64,000 bases of DNA from Polaromonas sp. SP1 (GTDB taxonomy: Bacteria; Pseudomonadota; Gammaproteobacteria; Burkholderiales; Burkholderiaceae_C). Shown piece after piece: positions 8,216 through 17,433 of this stretch. The position numbers and the translations under genes were made by a program. The first letter of the stretch is position 1. The number at the start of each line of letters is the position of its first letter. The stretch covers positions 186,001 through 250,000 of the forward strand of contig NZ_CP031013.1 in NCBI RefSeq assembly GCF_003711205.1, read 5' to 3'. The notes under the pieces were generated by a model. The model saw only the letters and a list, made by a program, of their open reading frames with translations, was not told the DNA's origin and did no database searches.

Positions 8216-10012
8216 TCAGGTTGGTGATTGCGCCCTGAATCTTTCTTCTTCCTGCAACCGGAGCACCCGCCGCTGCACCTTGCCGGTCGTCGTCATCGGC
8301 AGCGCATCGATGAATTCAATCTCCTTCGGGTACTCGTACGGTGCCAGCATGGTTTTGACGTGGGCTTGCAGCCTGGCTGTCAATTCTTCATCAAATCGGG
8401 CTCTAGCCAAGGTGGCGTCTGGGCGCTCAGCTATCAAATCAGGAGCAAGCACGACATAGGCCTTGACGACGGCGCCGCGTTCCCGGTCGGGTTTTGGCAC
8501 GACGGCGGCGTTGGCGACGGCGGCGTGTTTGACCAGGCAGTTTTCGATTTCGCCGGGGCCGATGCGGTAGCCGGCGGCCTTGAACACATCGTCGGCGCGG
8601 CCTTCGTACCAGAGGTAACCGTCGGCGTCGCGGCGGGCCAGGTCACCGGTGCGGCACCAGTCGCCGGTGAATTTGCCGCGGGTGGCTTCGTCTTTCTTCC
8701 AATAGCCCAGAAAGAAAATCGGGTCGGGCTTACCGTGGATGTCATAGCGGTTGACTGACACATCGCCCGGCACGCCGACTGCGCATTCATTGCCTTCGTC
8801 GTCGATCACCGCCACGCGGTGGCCCGGGTAGGCTTTGCCCATGCTGCCGGGGCGGGCGGGCCAAAGCCGGCTGCAGTTGCCGACGACGTAGTTCATCTCG
8901 GTCTGGCCGAACATCTCGTTGACGGTGACGCCGAGCTGCTCCTGGCAGTACGCAAACACCGCATCACCCACGGCTTCACCGGCGCTCATCATGGCCTGCA
9001 GCTTCAGCTTGAAATGTTCGCGGGGTTTGGGATAGGCCTTCATCATGGCCTTGAGCGCGGTGGGGAACAAAAAGGTGTGGGTCACACCCTGTTCGGCCAT
9101 CAGGCTGAAGGCCAGCTCGGGGCTGAAGCGCCCGTTAAAGGCGACGATGGGCCGGCCGAAATACAGGCTGGGCAGCAAGGCATCCATCAGGCCGCCGGTC
9201 CACGCCCAGTCGGCCGGAGACCAGAACACGGCGTCCGATTTCTTGTTGGTTTTACCGTCGAAACCAAACCAGTTGTGGCTGCAGATAAAGCCCGGCAAGT
9301 TGCCGATCAATGCGCGGTGCGGCAGCAGCGCGCCTTTGGGCGGGCCGGTGGTGCCGCTGGTGTAGATCAGGATCGCGCCCTCGTCGGCCTTGGTCTTGAC
9401 GGCGGTGAAGGCACTCTTGTGCGCGGCCAGCGAGGTTTCGTAATCCACGTCGCCCTTGCCCTTGGCCGTACCCGCAGCCACCACGGTGCGCAAGGCCGGG
9501 CAGTTACCGCGAATGGACTTGAGGCTGTCGATCGAGCTCTCATCGCAAATCGCCACCACCGCATCGCTGTCCTGCAGCCGGTATTCCAGCGCCTCCGGGC
9601 CGAACAGCATGGACAGCGGCATCGCCACCGCTCCCATCTGGAACACCGCCATATAGGCCACGGCGGTTTCCAGGCGCTGCGGCATCACGATGGCCACGCG
9701 GTCGCCGCGTTGGACGCCCAGCCCCGCCAGCACATGGCTGAGCGCATCGGCACCCGCCTGCAGCGCCTGGTAGGTATGAAAAACGGTTCCAGCCCTTGTC
9801 CCGTGTTCACGTATAGCTATCTTTTTGATAGCGCCAGGGGTTTCGCGCTCGGCACGGGCCCAGCGGCTGCAGCAGGCTTCGGCGATGTTGAAATGCTCAT
9901 CCACCTGCCAGTGAAAGCCGGCGTGGAGGGCCGCGTAGTGGTCGGCCTGTGTGGGGGGGCCGGCGGGCTTGTCCCTGTGTTGACTGCTCTTGAATGTATG
10001 TCTGCTTATCAT
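8216..10012 (-). CDS. Acyl-CoA synthetase (AMP-forming), medium-chain ACSM-like
   Basis: This enzyme activates a carboxylic acid to an acyl-adenylate and then to acyl-CoA. The 598-residue protein carries the AMP-binding motif LIYTSGTTGPPKG (near 220), NEMFGQTEMNYVVGN, WCRTGDLARRDADGYLWYEG, the hinge region after DDVFKAAGYRIGPGEIE, and the catalytic Lys in MTTTGKVQRR close to the C terminus. The acid used cannot be read from sequence. An in-frame TTG lies at 10027; ATG at 10012 is chosen but the N terminus is uncertain. The gene contains two copies of the dispersed palindromic element (8391-8447 and 9786-9832) that add in-frame residues. It is divergent from the hydrolase gene with almost no spacer. 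Confidence 0.85.
   Translation of the reverse strand: MISRHTFKSSQHRDKPAGPPTQADHYAALHAGFHWQVDEHFNIAEACCSRWARAERETPGAIKKIAIREHGTRAGTVFHTYQALQAGADALSHVLAGLGVQRGDRVAIVMPQRLETAVAYMAVFQMGAVAMPLSMLFGPEALEYRLQDSDAVVAICDESSIDSLKSIRGNCPALRTVVAAGTAKGKGDVDYETSLAAHKSAFTAVKTKADEGAILIYTSGTTGPPKGALLPHRALIGNLPGFICSHNWFGFDGKTNKKSDAVFWSPADWAWTGGLMDALLPSLYFGRPIVAFNGRFSPELAFSLMAEQGVTHTFLFPTALKAMMKAYPKPREHFKLKLQAMMSAGEAVGDAVFAYCQEQLGVTVNEMFGQTEMNYVVGNCSRLWPARPGSMGKAYPGHRVAVIDDEGNECAVGVPGDVSVNRYDIHGKPDPIFFLGYWKKDEATRGKFTGDWCRTGDLARRDADGYLWYEGRADDVFKAAGYRIGPGEIENCLVKHAAVANAAVVPKPDRERGAVVKAYVVLAPDLIAERPDATLARARFDEELTARLQAHVKTMLAPYEYPKEIEFIDALPMTTTGKVQRRVLRLQEEERFRAQSPT
8391..8447 (-). repeat. Dispersed palindromic element, copy 2 (inside acyl-CoA synthetase)
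   Basis: On the minus strand the element runs from GATTTGATAGCTGAGCGCCC to TTGGCTAGAGCCCGATTTGA. It codes in frame for about 18 residues around LIAERPDATLARARF, in a variable spot of the C-terminal domain just after the conserved VVKAYVVL strand. Confidence 0.65.
9786..9832 (-). repeat. Dispersed palindromic element, copy 3 (inside acyl-CoA synthetase)
   Basis: On the minus strand it starts CGCTATCAAAAAGATAGCTA and ends AAGGGCTGGAAC. It codes in frame for AIKKIAIREHGTRAGTVF, placed between the N-terminal helix and the first beta strands of the synthetase. Confidence 0.65.
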
Positions 10013-10019
10013 TGCGCCA

Positions 10020-10955
10020 ATGTACAAAGAAAAACGATCTTCCCGCAGCGAGTTTGTCCCTATACGTGGCTTGAGTTACCACGTGCGCCTGTGGGAAAGT
10101 CCCTCGGACGCGAACGCTGCGCTGCCGCCGCTGGTGCTGGTACACGGCTGGATGGATGTGGCGGCTTCCTATCAGTTCATGGTGGATGCCCTGTCGGACG
10201 CCTTCGCGCAAGGCCGCACCCTCATTGCCCCTGACTGGCGCGGCTTCGGGCTGACCGGCTCAGGCCCCGAAGGCAGCCCTGCCGACAATTACTGGTTTGC
10301 CGACTACATGGCCGACCTCGATTTTTTGCTGGACCATTACGTGGGCGACAAACCCGTCGACCTGGTCGGCCACAGCATGGGCGGCAATGTCGCCATGCTG
10401 TACGCCGGCGTGCGGCCCGCGCGCATCCGCAAGCTGGTCAACCTGGAAGGCTTTGGCCTGCCGCCCAGCAAGCCCGAACAGGCGCCCGGCCGCTATGCCA
10501 AGTGGATTGACGAGCTCAAAACCCTGCACCGCGGTGAGCTGGCGCTCAAGGCCTATGACGACGTGGCCGGCGTGGCGCGCCGCCTGATGAAGACCAACCC
10601 GCGCCTGTCGGCCGACAAGGCCGGCTGGCTGGCCAGCCACTGGGCGCGCCCGGATGCGGCGGGACAATGGCAGATCCTGGGGGAAGCCGCGCACAAGATC
10701 ACCAGCGCCCAACTCTACCGCGTGGACGAAGCGCTGGAAATCTACCGCCGCATCAGCGCACCCGTGCTGGCGGTCGAGGCTTCCGACGACTCCCTGGCCA
10801 CCTGGTGGCAGGGCAAATACACCCTGGCCGAATACCACGAGCGGCTCCAGCAGGTGCGTCAGGCGCAGGTGGCGGTCATTGAGGATGCCGGCCACATGCT
10901 GCACCACGACCAGCCGGAACAGCTGGCCAGGCTGATCGAAAACTTCTTGCGCTAA
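10020..10955 (+). CDS. Alpha/beta hydrolase
   Basis: The 311-residue protein has the alpha/beta hydrolase fold: oxyanion-hole motif VLVHGWMD (near 43), nucleophile elbow LVGHSMGG (near 118), an acid in EASDDS (near 255) and catalytic His in EDAGHMLHHDQPE near the C terminus. It is probably a soluble esterase or related hydrolase; substrate unknown. An ORF extends 30 bp upstream, but ATG at 10020 avoids overlapping the divergent synthetase start. The acyl-CoA synthetase neighbour hints at acyl or ester metabolism, without proof. Confidence 0.8.
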   Translation: MYKEKRSSRSEFVPIRGLSYHVRLWESPSDANAALPPLVLVHGWMDVAASYQFMVDALSDAFAQGRTLIAPDWRGFGLTGSGPEGSPADNYWFADYMADLDFLLDHYVGDKPVDLVGHSMGGNVAMLYAGVRPARIRKLVNLEGFGLPPSKPEQAPGRYAKWIDELKTLHRGELALKAYDDVAGVARRLMKTNPRLSADKAGWLASHWARPDAAGQWQILGEAAHKITSAQLYRVDEALEIYRRISAPVLAVEASDDSLATWWQGKYTLAEYHERLQQVRQAQVAVIEDAGHMLHHDQPEQLARLIENFLR

Positions 10956-11071
10956 AACTGATTCCAAGGCCTTCTCCTACAAGAAAACCGGTCAGTCTGA
11001 GTCACACTTGACGCTTTTTGCGGTGTAAGAGCCTGTTCAATGTGTAAACGGGCTCTAGAAGCGGAGACAGC

Positions 11072-14000
11072 ATGACCGGGACAGCCAGCATCGATCAGGA
11101 TAAATTTCGCACCATCCTGACGCGCAACATCACCCTGCCCCTGGGCCTGGGCGCCCTCAGTGCGGCGCTATTCGTTGGCCTGATTCTTTTCCTGCTTTCA
11201 TCCCTGAAGTGGGTCGAGCACACTGAGCGGGTGATCGGCAACGCCAACGAGATCAGCAAGCTTGCCATCGACCTGGAAACCGGCATGCGCGGTTTCCTGA
11301 TCACGGGCGAGGAAACCTTTTTGCAGCCCTACGACATCGCCAAATCGCGCATCGCCAGCGATACCGCAGCCCTGTCCGCGCTGGTCACCGACAACCCTCA
11401 GCAGACAGACCGCCTGCGCCGCATCGCATCGCTGCAAACCCAGTGGAACGAGTTTGCCCAGAGCGCCATCGACCTGCGCCGGCAGCAAGGCAATTACCAG
11501 GAGACCATTCGCGCGGGCCGCGGCAAGGCGATCACCGACGAAATGCGCCGCGAGTTCCAGTCTTTCATCACCATGGAAAGACGCCTGCTGCAGGAGCGCA
11601 ACGACGACGCCAAGACCATCACGATCTGGAGTGTCGTGCTCTACCTTGTCTTCACCCTGGGCGTAAGCGTGCTCCTGGCATTGTTCGGCCGGCGCGAGCT
11701 GGTCCGCCTGTCCGACACCTATAACGCGGCGCTGCGCCAGCAGGCCGCCGACGCCGCCGTGGTGCAGGAACAGGCCTGGCTGCGCACCGGCCAGACGCAG
11801 CTGGCGGAGCAGATGATCGGCCAGCAGGTGCTGGGCGCCATGAGCCGCAGCGTGCTGGAATTCCTGGCCCGCTACCTGCGCTTCGAAGTGGCGGCGGCCT
11901 ACGTGCGCGAAGACAACGGCGAGCTGCGCCGTATCGCCAGCTACGGTTTTAGCAAGGAAGCGGATGACGCCCGGCAAATCCTTGCCGGCAACGAAAGCCT
12001 GGTGGCGCAGGCGGCCCTGGAAAACCGCGTGATACAGATTGATGACCTGCCGGCCGGCTACCTGAAGGTCAGTTCCGGCCTCGGTGAGACCGCGCCGCGG
12101 CATGTCCTGATCGTCCCGGTGGCCCATGAACGCGCTGTCAATGGCGTAATCGAAATCGGCTTCCTGCGCGAACTGGCGCCGCGCGACATGGAATTTGTCA
12201 AGCTGATCAGCGGCAGCGTCGGCACCTCCATCCATAGCGCACTGGCGCGCCAGCGCCTGCAGGACTTGCTGGCCGAAACCCAGCAGCTCAATGAAGAATT
12301 GCAGGTGCAGCAGGAAGAACTGCGTACCGCCAATGAAGAGCTTGAAGAGCAATCGCGCGTGCTCAAGGAATCGCAGGCCAACCTGGAAAACCAGCAGGCG
12401 GAACTCGAGCAGACCAATGTGCAGCTGGGCGAGCAGGCGCTTTCACTCGACCAGAAAAACGAGGCCTTGAGCCTGGCGCAGACGCAGCTCGAGGCCCGGG
12501 CGGAAGAGCTCGCACGCGCCAGCCGCTACAAGTCGGAGTTCCTGGCCAACATGTCGCACGAGTTGCGCACGCCGCTCAACAGTTCCCTGATTCTTGCGAA
12601 ACTGCTGGCGGACAACGCCAAAGGCAATCTGAGCGAAGAACAGATCAAGTTCGCCCGGTCCATTTATTCGGCCGGCAACGACCTGCTCAACCTGATCAAC
12701 GACATCCTGGACATCTCCAAGGTCGAAGCCGGCAAGCTCGAACTCTCGCCGGAAGACATTCAGGTTGGCAGGCTGGTCGATTCGCTGAAGAGCACCTTTG
12801 AGCCGCTGGCCGGCCAGAAAAGCCTGAAGTTCGAGGTCATGGTGGACCCGGCCACGCCGGCGGCCATCTTCACCGACCGCCAGCGTGTCGAGCAGATCCT
12901 CAAAAACCTGCTGTCGAACGCCGTCAAATTCACCGAGACAGGCGCCGTCCGCCTCAACGTGTCGCCGCAACCCGGCGGCTACATCGCGTTTGCGGTGCAG
13001 GACTCCGGCATCGGCATCCGCGAAGACCAGCAGGCGATCATTTTTGACGCCTTCCGCCAGGCCGACGGCACAACCAGCCGGCGCTACGGCGGCACGGGCC
13101 TGGGTTTGTCGATCTCGCGCGACCTCAGCACCTTGCTCGGCGGATCGATCAGCGTCGCAAGCATCGAAGGCAAGGGCAGCACCTTCACGCTGCTGCTGCC
13201 TTGCAGCTGGAGCCAGCCTCAAACACTTCAGGCGCCTGCGCCGGCAGTGATCGTGGCCGCACCCGCCCCGGCCCCCGCAGCCGCGGCGGCCAAGGCCGTC
13301 CAGCCGAGGGAGCCTGCCTTCCCCGATGACCGCCACACCCCGTTCAAGGCCCGCCTCGCGCTGGTCATCGAGGATGAATCGGCGTTTGCGCAAATCCTGT
13401 ACGACCTGGCGCACGAGCTGAACTACAGCTGCCTGGTTGCGCACAGCGCTGAAGACGGTTTTGCGCTGGCAAGCCAGTTTGTGCCCCACGCCATCCTGCT
13501 CGACATGAATCTGCCCGACGGCTCCGGCCTCTCGGTGCTGCAGCGCCTGAAAGAAAGCGCGCAGACGCGGCACATCCCGGTGCACGTGGTCTCGGCCCAG
13601 GACCGCAGCGAAGCGGCCCTGCAGATGGGCGCCATCGGCTACGCGATCAAGCCCACCACACGCGAGCAGCTCAAGGAGGTTTTCCGCAAGCTGGAGGACA
13701 AGCTCACGCAGAAGGTCAAGCGCGTGCTGCTGGTGGAAGACGATGCGATGCAGCGCGACAGCGTCACCCACCTCATCAGCGACGACGACGTGGAAATTAC
13801 GGCGGTGGAGACGGGCGCAGAAGCCCTGGCACTGCTGACCACCACCATCTTCGACTGCATGATCATCGACCTGAAGCTGCCCGACATCCAGGGCGCGGAG
13901 CTGCTCAGGCGCATGTCGACCGAAGACATCACCTCCTTCCCGCCGGTCATCGTCTACACAGGGCGCAACCTGACACGCGATGAAGAGTCGGAGCTGATGA

Positions 14001-14533
14001 AGTATTCGCGCTCCATCATCATCAAGGGCGCCCGCTCGCCGGAGCGCCTGCTCGACGAGGTGACGCTGTTCCTGCACAAGGTCGAGTCCGAGCTCTCGGC
14101 CGAGCGCCGGACCATGCTCAAAACCGCGCGCAGCCGCGACCGCGTGTTTGAGGGCCGAAAAATCCTGCTGGTGGACGATGACGTGCGCAACATCTTCGCG
14201 CTCACCAGTGCGCTGGAACAAAAAGGCGTCCAGGTTGAAATCGGCCGCAACGGTTTCGAAGCCATCCGCAAACTTGAGGAGGTGGCCGATATCGACCTGG
14301 TGCTGATGGACGTGATGATGCCGGGCATGGACGGCCTGGAGGCCACGCGCCGCATCCGCCAGAACCCGCGCTTTCAAAAGCTGCCCATCATCGCCGTGAC
14401 GGCCAAGGCCATGAAGGACGACCAGGAGCAGTGCCTGCAAGCCGGCACCAACGACTATCTCGCCAAGCCCATCGATCTTGACCGTCTGTTCTCGCTGCTG
14501 CGCGTCTGGATGCCCAACCTGGAACGTCTTTGA
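11072..14533 (+). CDS. CHASE3/GAF hybrid sensor histidine kinase with three receivers
   Basis: This 1153-residue inner-membrane sensor has, in order: a transmembrane helix (about 15-37), a periplasmic CHASE3 domain containing LAIDLETGMRGFLITGE, a second helix (about 185-207), a GAF domain (about 250-400), a long coiled coil of about 85 residues rich in Glu, Gln and Leu (400-485), HisKA with MSHELRTPLN (His near 495), HATPase with NLLSNAVKFTE, DSGIGI and GGTGLGLS, an Ala/Pro linker, and three receiver domains starting near 763, 883 and 1028. Receivers one to three each keep an acidic site (LLDMNLPDG, IIDLKLPDI, LMDVMMPGMDG). Its stop overlaps the start of cheR. The signal is unknown. Confidence 0.9.
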   Translation: MTGTASIDQDKFRTILTRNITLPLGLGALSAALFVGLILFLLSSLKWVEHTERVIGNANEISKLAIDLETGMRGFLITGEETFLQPYDIAKSRIASDTAALSALVTDNPQQTDRLRRIASLQTQWNEFAQSAIDLRRQQGNYQETIRAGRGKAITDEMRREFQSFITMERRLLQERNDDAKTITIWSVVLYLVFTLGVSVLLALFGRRELVRLSDTYNAALRQQAADAAVVQEQAWLRTGQTQLAEQMIGQQVLGAMSRSVLEFLARYLRFEVAAAYVREDNGELRRIASYGFSKEADDARQILAGNESLVAQAALENRVIQIDDLPAGYLKVSSGLGETAPRHVLIVPVAHERAVNGVIEIGFLRELAPRDMEFVKLISGSVGTSIHSALARQRLQDLLAETQQLNEELQVQQEELRTANEELEEQSRVLKESQANLENQQAELEQTNVQLGEQALSLDQKNEALSLAQTQLEARAEELARASRYKSEFLANMSHELRTPLNSSLILAKLLADNAKGNLSEEQIKFARSIYSAGNDLLNLINDILDISKVEAGKLELSPEDIQVGRLVDSLKSTFEPLAGQKSLKFEVMVDPATPAAIFTDRQRVEQILKNLLSNAVKFTETGAVRLNVSPQPGGYIAFAVQDSGIGIREDQQAIIFDAFRQADGTTSRRYGGTGLGLSISRDLSTLLGGSISVASIEGKGSTFTLLLPCSWSQPQTLQAPAPAVIVAAPAPAPAAAAAKAVQPREPAFPDDRHTPFKARLALVIEDESAFAQILYDLAHELNYSCLVAHSAEDGFALASQFVPHAILLDMNLPDGSGLSVLQRLKESAQTRHIPVHVVSAQDRSEAALQMGAIGYAIKPTTREQLKEVFRKLEDKLTQKVKRVLLVEDDAMQRDSVTHLISDDDVEITAVETGAEALALLTTTIFDCMIIDLKLPDIQGAELLRRMSTEDITSFPPVIVYTGRNLTRDEESELMKYSRSIIIKGARSPERLLDEVTLFLHKVESELSAERRTMLKTARSRDRVFEGRKILLVDDDVRNIFALTSALEQKGVQVEIGRNGFEAIRKLEEVADIDLVLMDVMMPGMDGLEATRRIRQNPRFQKLPIIAVTAKAMKDDQEQCLQAGTNDYLAKPIDLDRLFSLLRVWMPNLERL

Positions 14534-15480
14534 GCACGAACCAGGAAAAGGTGGGCAAGGCCGCCAGCGCGGCGGATGACGGCGCGGGCACACCCGAAGC
14601 CGCGCCGGGGGTTGCTGCGCCGCTGATCCGGAGTTCGGCGGCGATGGCCGCCGCCATGCGCGACGCGCCCAGCAATACCGACATCGAGCTGCGCCTGCTG
14701 ATGGAGGCGATTTACCTGCGCTACAGCTACGACTTCCGCGACTACGCGGGCGCGTCGCAAAAGCGCCGCGTGCTGCATGCGCTGGGCCAGCTCGAGTGCC
14801 CGACCATCTCGGAGTTGCAGGCGCGGGTGCTGCACGACCCCGAGATGTTCCACCGCCTGCTGCAGTACCTGACCATCCCTGTCAGCGAGATGTTCCGCGA
14901 CCCGTCGTTTTTTCTTGCGCTGCGCCAGCAGGTGGTGCCGCGCCTGGCCACCTATGCGTCGATCAAGGTCTGGATCGCCGGCTGCAGCACGGGTGAAGAG
15001 GTCTATTCGCTGGCGATTTTGCTGCGCGAGGAAGGCCTGCTTGATCGCGCGCTGATCTATGCGACCGACATCAATCCCGAGTCGCTGGACAAGGCGCGGC
15101 AGGGGATCTTTCCGCTCGAAAGCATACGCGGCCACACCAAAAACTACCAGAAGGCCGGCGGAAAACGCGCGTTTTCAGACTACTACACGGCCGCCTACAA
15201 CGCCGCCGTCTTCGACAAATCACTACGCGAGAACATCACCTTCGCCGACCACAGCCTGGCGACCGACAGCGTTTTTTCCGAAACGCAGCTCGTGCTGTGC
15301 CGCAACGTGTTGATCTACTTCAACAAGCAACTGCAAAACCGCGCACTGGGCCTCTTCCATGAGTCCCTGAGCCATCGCGGCATCCTGGGCCTGGGCAGCA
15401 AGGAGAGCATCGACTTTTCCGCCTACGCCAACCACTTTGATGTGCTGGACCGGCCCGAACGCCTTTTCCGCAAAAAATGA
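14530..15480 (+). CDS. CheR-type protein-glutamate O-methyltransferase
   Basis: The 316-residue product has the CheR layout: an N-terminal helical domain with YLRYSYDFRDYAGASQKRR, then VSEMFRDPSFF and the SAM-binding motif GCSTGEEVYSLAI (near 152), followed by ATDINPESLDKAR and LCRNVLIYFN. It transfers methyl groups from SAM to glutamate side chains. The TTG start overlaps the kinase stop (TTGA); a downstream ATG at 14644 is an alternative. No cheA, cheW or receptor gene is nearby, so the target is more likely the neighbouring kinase or another non-chemotaxis sensor (inference). Confidence 0.88.
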   Translation: MSTNQEKVGKAASAADDGAGTPEAAPGVAAPLIRSSAAMAAAMRDAPSNTDIELRLLMEAIYLRYSYDFRDYAGASQKRRVLHALGQLECPTISELQARVLHDPEMFHRLLQYLTIPVSEMFRDPSFFLALRQQVVPRLATYASIKVWIAGCSTGEEVYSLAILLREEGLLDRALIYATDINPESLDKARQGIFPLESIRGHTKNYQKAGGKRAFSDYYTAAYNAAVFDKSLRENITFADHSLATDSVFSETQLVLCRNVLIYFNKQLQNRALGLFHESLSHRGILGLGSKESIDFSAYANHFDVLDRPERLFRKK

Positions 15481-16094
15481 GTACGCGCAACGCCGCCCCC
15501 GCCGCAGGCCACACCTTCCCTGTCCACAAAGTGGACGCGGTGGTGATCGGCGCCTCGGCCGGCGGCGTTGATGCGCTGCTGCAGTTGCTGACGGGCCTGC
15601 CCGACCGGTATCGCCTGCCCATCGTGGCCGTCCTGCACCTGCCCGACACGCGGGACAGCCTGCTGGCGGACATCTTCCGCCAGCGCCTGGCCATGCAGGT
15701 GCATGAAGCGGCCGACAAGGAAAGCGTCACGCCCGGAACGCTGTACTTTGCCGGTGCGGGCTACCACCTGTCGATCGAGAAAGACCGCTCCTTTTCCCTC
15801 AGCTGTGAAGCCCCTGTGCACTACTCACGCCCCTCGATCGACCTGCTGATGGAGTCGGCGGCAGATGCCTACGGCGCGCGCCTGGCGGGCATCCTCCTGA
15901 CCGGCGCCAACTTCGACGGCGCGGCAGGCCTGGCCCGGATCAGCGAACGCGGCGGCCTCACCGTGGTGCAGGACCCGGCCGAAGCGCAGGTCGCCACCAT
16001 GCCCGAAGCCGCCATCGCCCGGTTGCAACCCAGCCTTGTACTTCCCCTGGACGGCATCCGCCGCCTGCTTCTTCAATTGGATTCCCTCCCATGA
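15477..16094 (+). CDS. CheB-type methylesterase domain protein without receiver
   Basis: The 205-residue protein consists of a CheB catalytic domain only. The catalytic Ser lies in VIGASAGGVDALLQLL, the His in VLHLPDTRDS and the Asp in LTGANFDGAAGL. Ordinary CheB is about 350 residues with an N-terminal receiver, which is absent here; activation must therefore come from another partner. ATGA overlap with cheR upstream and with the receiver-kinase gene downstream shows tight coupling. Confidence 0.88.
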   Translation: MSTRNAAPAAGHTFPVHKVDAVVIGASAGGVDALLQLLTGLPDRYRLPIVAVLHLPDTRDSLLADIFRQRLAMQVHEAADKESVTPGTLYFAGAGYHLSIEKDRSFSLSCEAPVHYSRPSIDLLMESAADAYGARLAGILLTGANFDGAAGLARISERGGLTVVQDPAEAQVATMPEAAIARLQPSLVLPLDGIRRLLLQLDSLP

Positions 16095-17305
16095 ACGACC
16101 ACAGCGTCCACCACCGCGCCAATGTCCTGATCGTTGACGACCTGCCCGAAAACCTGCTGGCCCTTGATGCCTTGATCCGGCAGGACGACCGGCTCATCTT
16201 CCAGGCATCGAACGGCGACGATGCGCTGGCTTTGCTGCTGCAGCACGAGTTCGCGCTGGCCATCCTGGACGTGCAGATGCCGGGCATGAACGGGTTCGAA
16301 CTGGCCGAGCTGATGCGTGGCACCGAAAAAACCCGCAGCATCCCCATCGTCTTCGTCACGGCAGCCGGCAAGGAGCTCAATTACGCCTTCAAGGGCTACG
16401 AAACCGGCGCCGTCGACTTCCTCTACAAGCCGCTTGACGTGGATGCCGTCAGGAGCAAGGTCAGCGTTTTCGTCGACCTCTACCGGCAGCGCCAGGAAGT
16501 GCGCCGCCAGGTCCAGGCGCTGGAAAAAAGCCGCCAGGAGCAGGAGGCGCTGCTCAAGGACCTGCGGGCCGCCCAGGGCGAGCTGCAGAACGCCGTTCGC
16601 ATGCGCGACGACTTCATGTCCATGGTGGCGCACGAGCTGCGCACGCCGCTCAACACGCTGTTCCTTGAGGCGCAGTTGCGCAAGATGCAGCTGGACCGCG
16701 GCAACGCCGCCATCTTCGACGCCGCCTACCTGAAAAACATGGTCGCGCGCGACCAGCGGCAGATCCAGAGCATGGTGCGCCTGATCGACGACATGCTGGA
16801 CGTCTCGCGCATCCGCAGCAACCGTCTGTCGATCCGCCCCAGCGAGGTGGACCTTCACGCCCTGCTCCAGCGCGTGGTCGGCAACCTGGCCAACCAGGCC
16901 GCCTCGGCGGGCTCCACCATCACCCTGGAAAGCGGACCGGCCATCACGGGCACCTGGGATGAATTCCGCATTGAGCAGGTCGTCATCAACCTGCTGACCA
17001 ATGCCCTGCGCTACGGCGGGGGCAAACCGGTCAAGGTCAGGGCCGTCCAGTCCGAAGAGGGCGTGCGTATCGACGTCACCGACCAGGGAACGGGCATTTC
17101 CAGTGAAGACCAAAAACGCATCTTCGAGCAGTTCGAGCGTGCCGCCGGCAATGACGGCACCGGGGGCCTGGGGCTGGGCCTCTTCATCACCCAGCAGCTG
17201 GTCGAGGCACATGGGGGCCGCATCTGCGTGCAAAGCGCGCCTGGCCAGGGCTCGACATTCAGCGTGACGCTGCCGATGTCGCCACCGGGACAAATTGCCG
17301 CCTGA
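16091..17305 (+). CDS. Receiver-histidine kinase (REC-HisKA-HATPase)
   Basis: The 404-residue soluble protein starts with a receiver domain (VLIVDDLPENLLAL, phosphoacceptor in LAILDVQMPGMNGFE near 59), followed by a short coiled coil, HisKA with MVAHELRTPLNTLF (near 178) and HATPase with NLLTNALRYGGG, DQGTGIS and GLGLGLFI. A kinase with an N-terminal receiver can be a relay partner for the upstream hybrid kinase. It is the last gene of the four-gene operon (ATGA overlap with cheB). No DNA-binding output is in the cluster. Confidence 0.9.
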   Translation: MNDHSVHHRANVLIVDDLPENLLALDALIRQDDRLIFQASNGDDALALLLQHEFALAILDVQMPGMNGFELAELMRGTEKTRSIPIVFVTAAGKELNYAFKGYETGAVDFLYKPLDVDAVRSKVSVFVDLYRQRQEVRRQVQALEKSRQEQEALLKDLRAAQGELQNAVRMRDDFMSMVAHELRTPLNTLFLEAQLRKMQLDRGNAAIFDAAYLKNMVARDQRQIQSMVRLIDDMLDVSRIRSNRLSIRPSEVDLHALLQRVVGNLANQAASAGSTITLESGPAITGTWDEFRIEQVVINLLTNALRYGGGKPVKVRAVQSEEGVRIDVTDQGTGISSEDQKRIFEQFERAAGNDGTGGLGLGLFITQQLVEAHGGRICVQSAPGQGSTFSVTLPMSPPGQIAA

Positions 17306-17433
17306 AAAACGGGTGCACGGCGGCCCGGGCGGCGGGATTCCCTTTTTCCCTCCACAGGGGGCCGCTCGTGAGAAAATAGCCGGTTACACCGCCGCAATGG
17401 CGCCCGACCCCGACAGCAGAACAGGACACCCTC

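Noticed and set aside
9953..9959. Run of seven G near the synthetase start as a phase-variable tract
   Set aside because: Seven is short for a high-GC genome and it lies inside the synthetase frame near an uncertain start; no sign of a broken frame.
8819..10234. 471-codon frame opposite the acyl-CoA synthetase
   Set aside because: Overlaps a gene with full catalytic motifs and has no recognisable features.
12443..14593. 716-codon antisense frame in the hybrid kinase gene
   Set aside because: Composition (Leu, Val, Gln, His, Arg) and lack of motifs mark it as a shadow of the kinase gene.
14530..16094. Chemotaxis gene cluster
   Set aside because: Only CheR and CheB are present; no CheA, CheW, CheY alone, receptor or flagellar genes, and CheB lacks a receiver.
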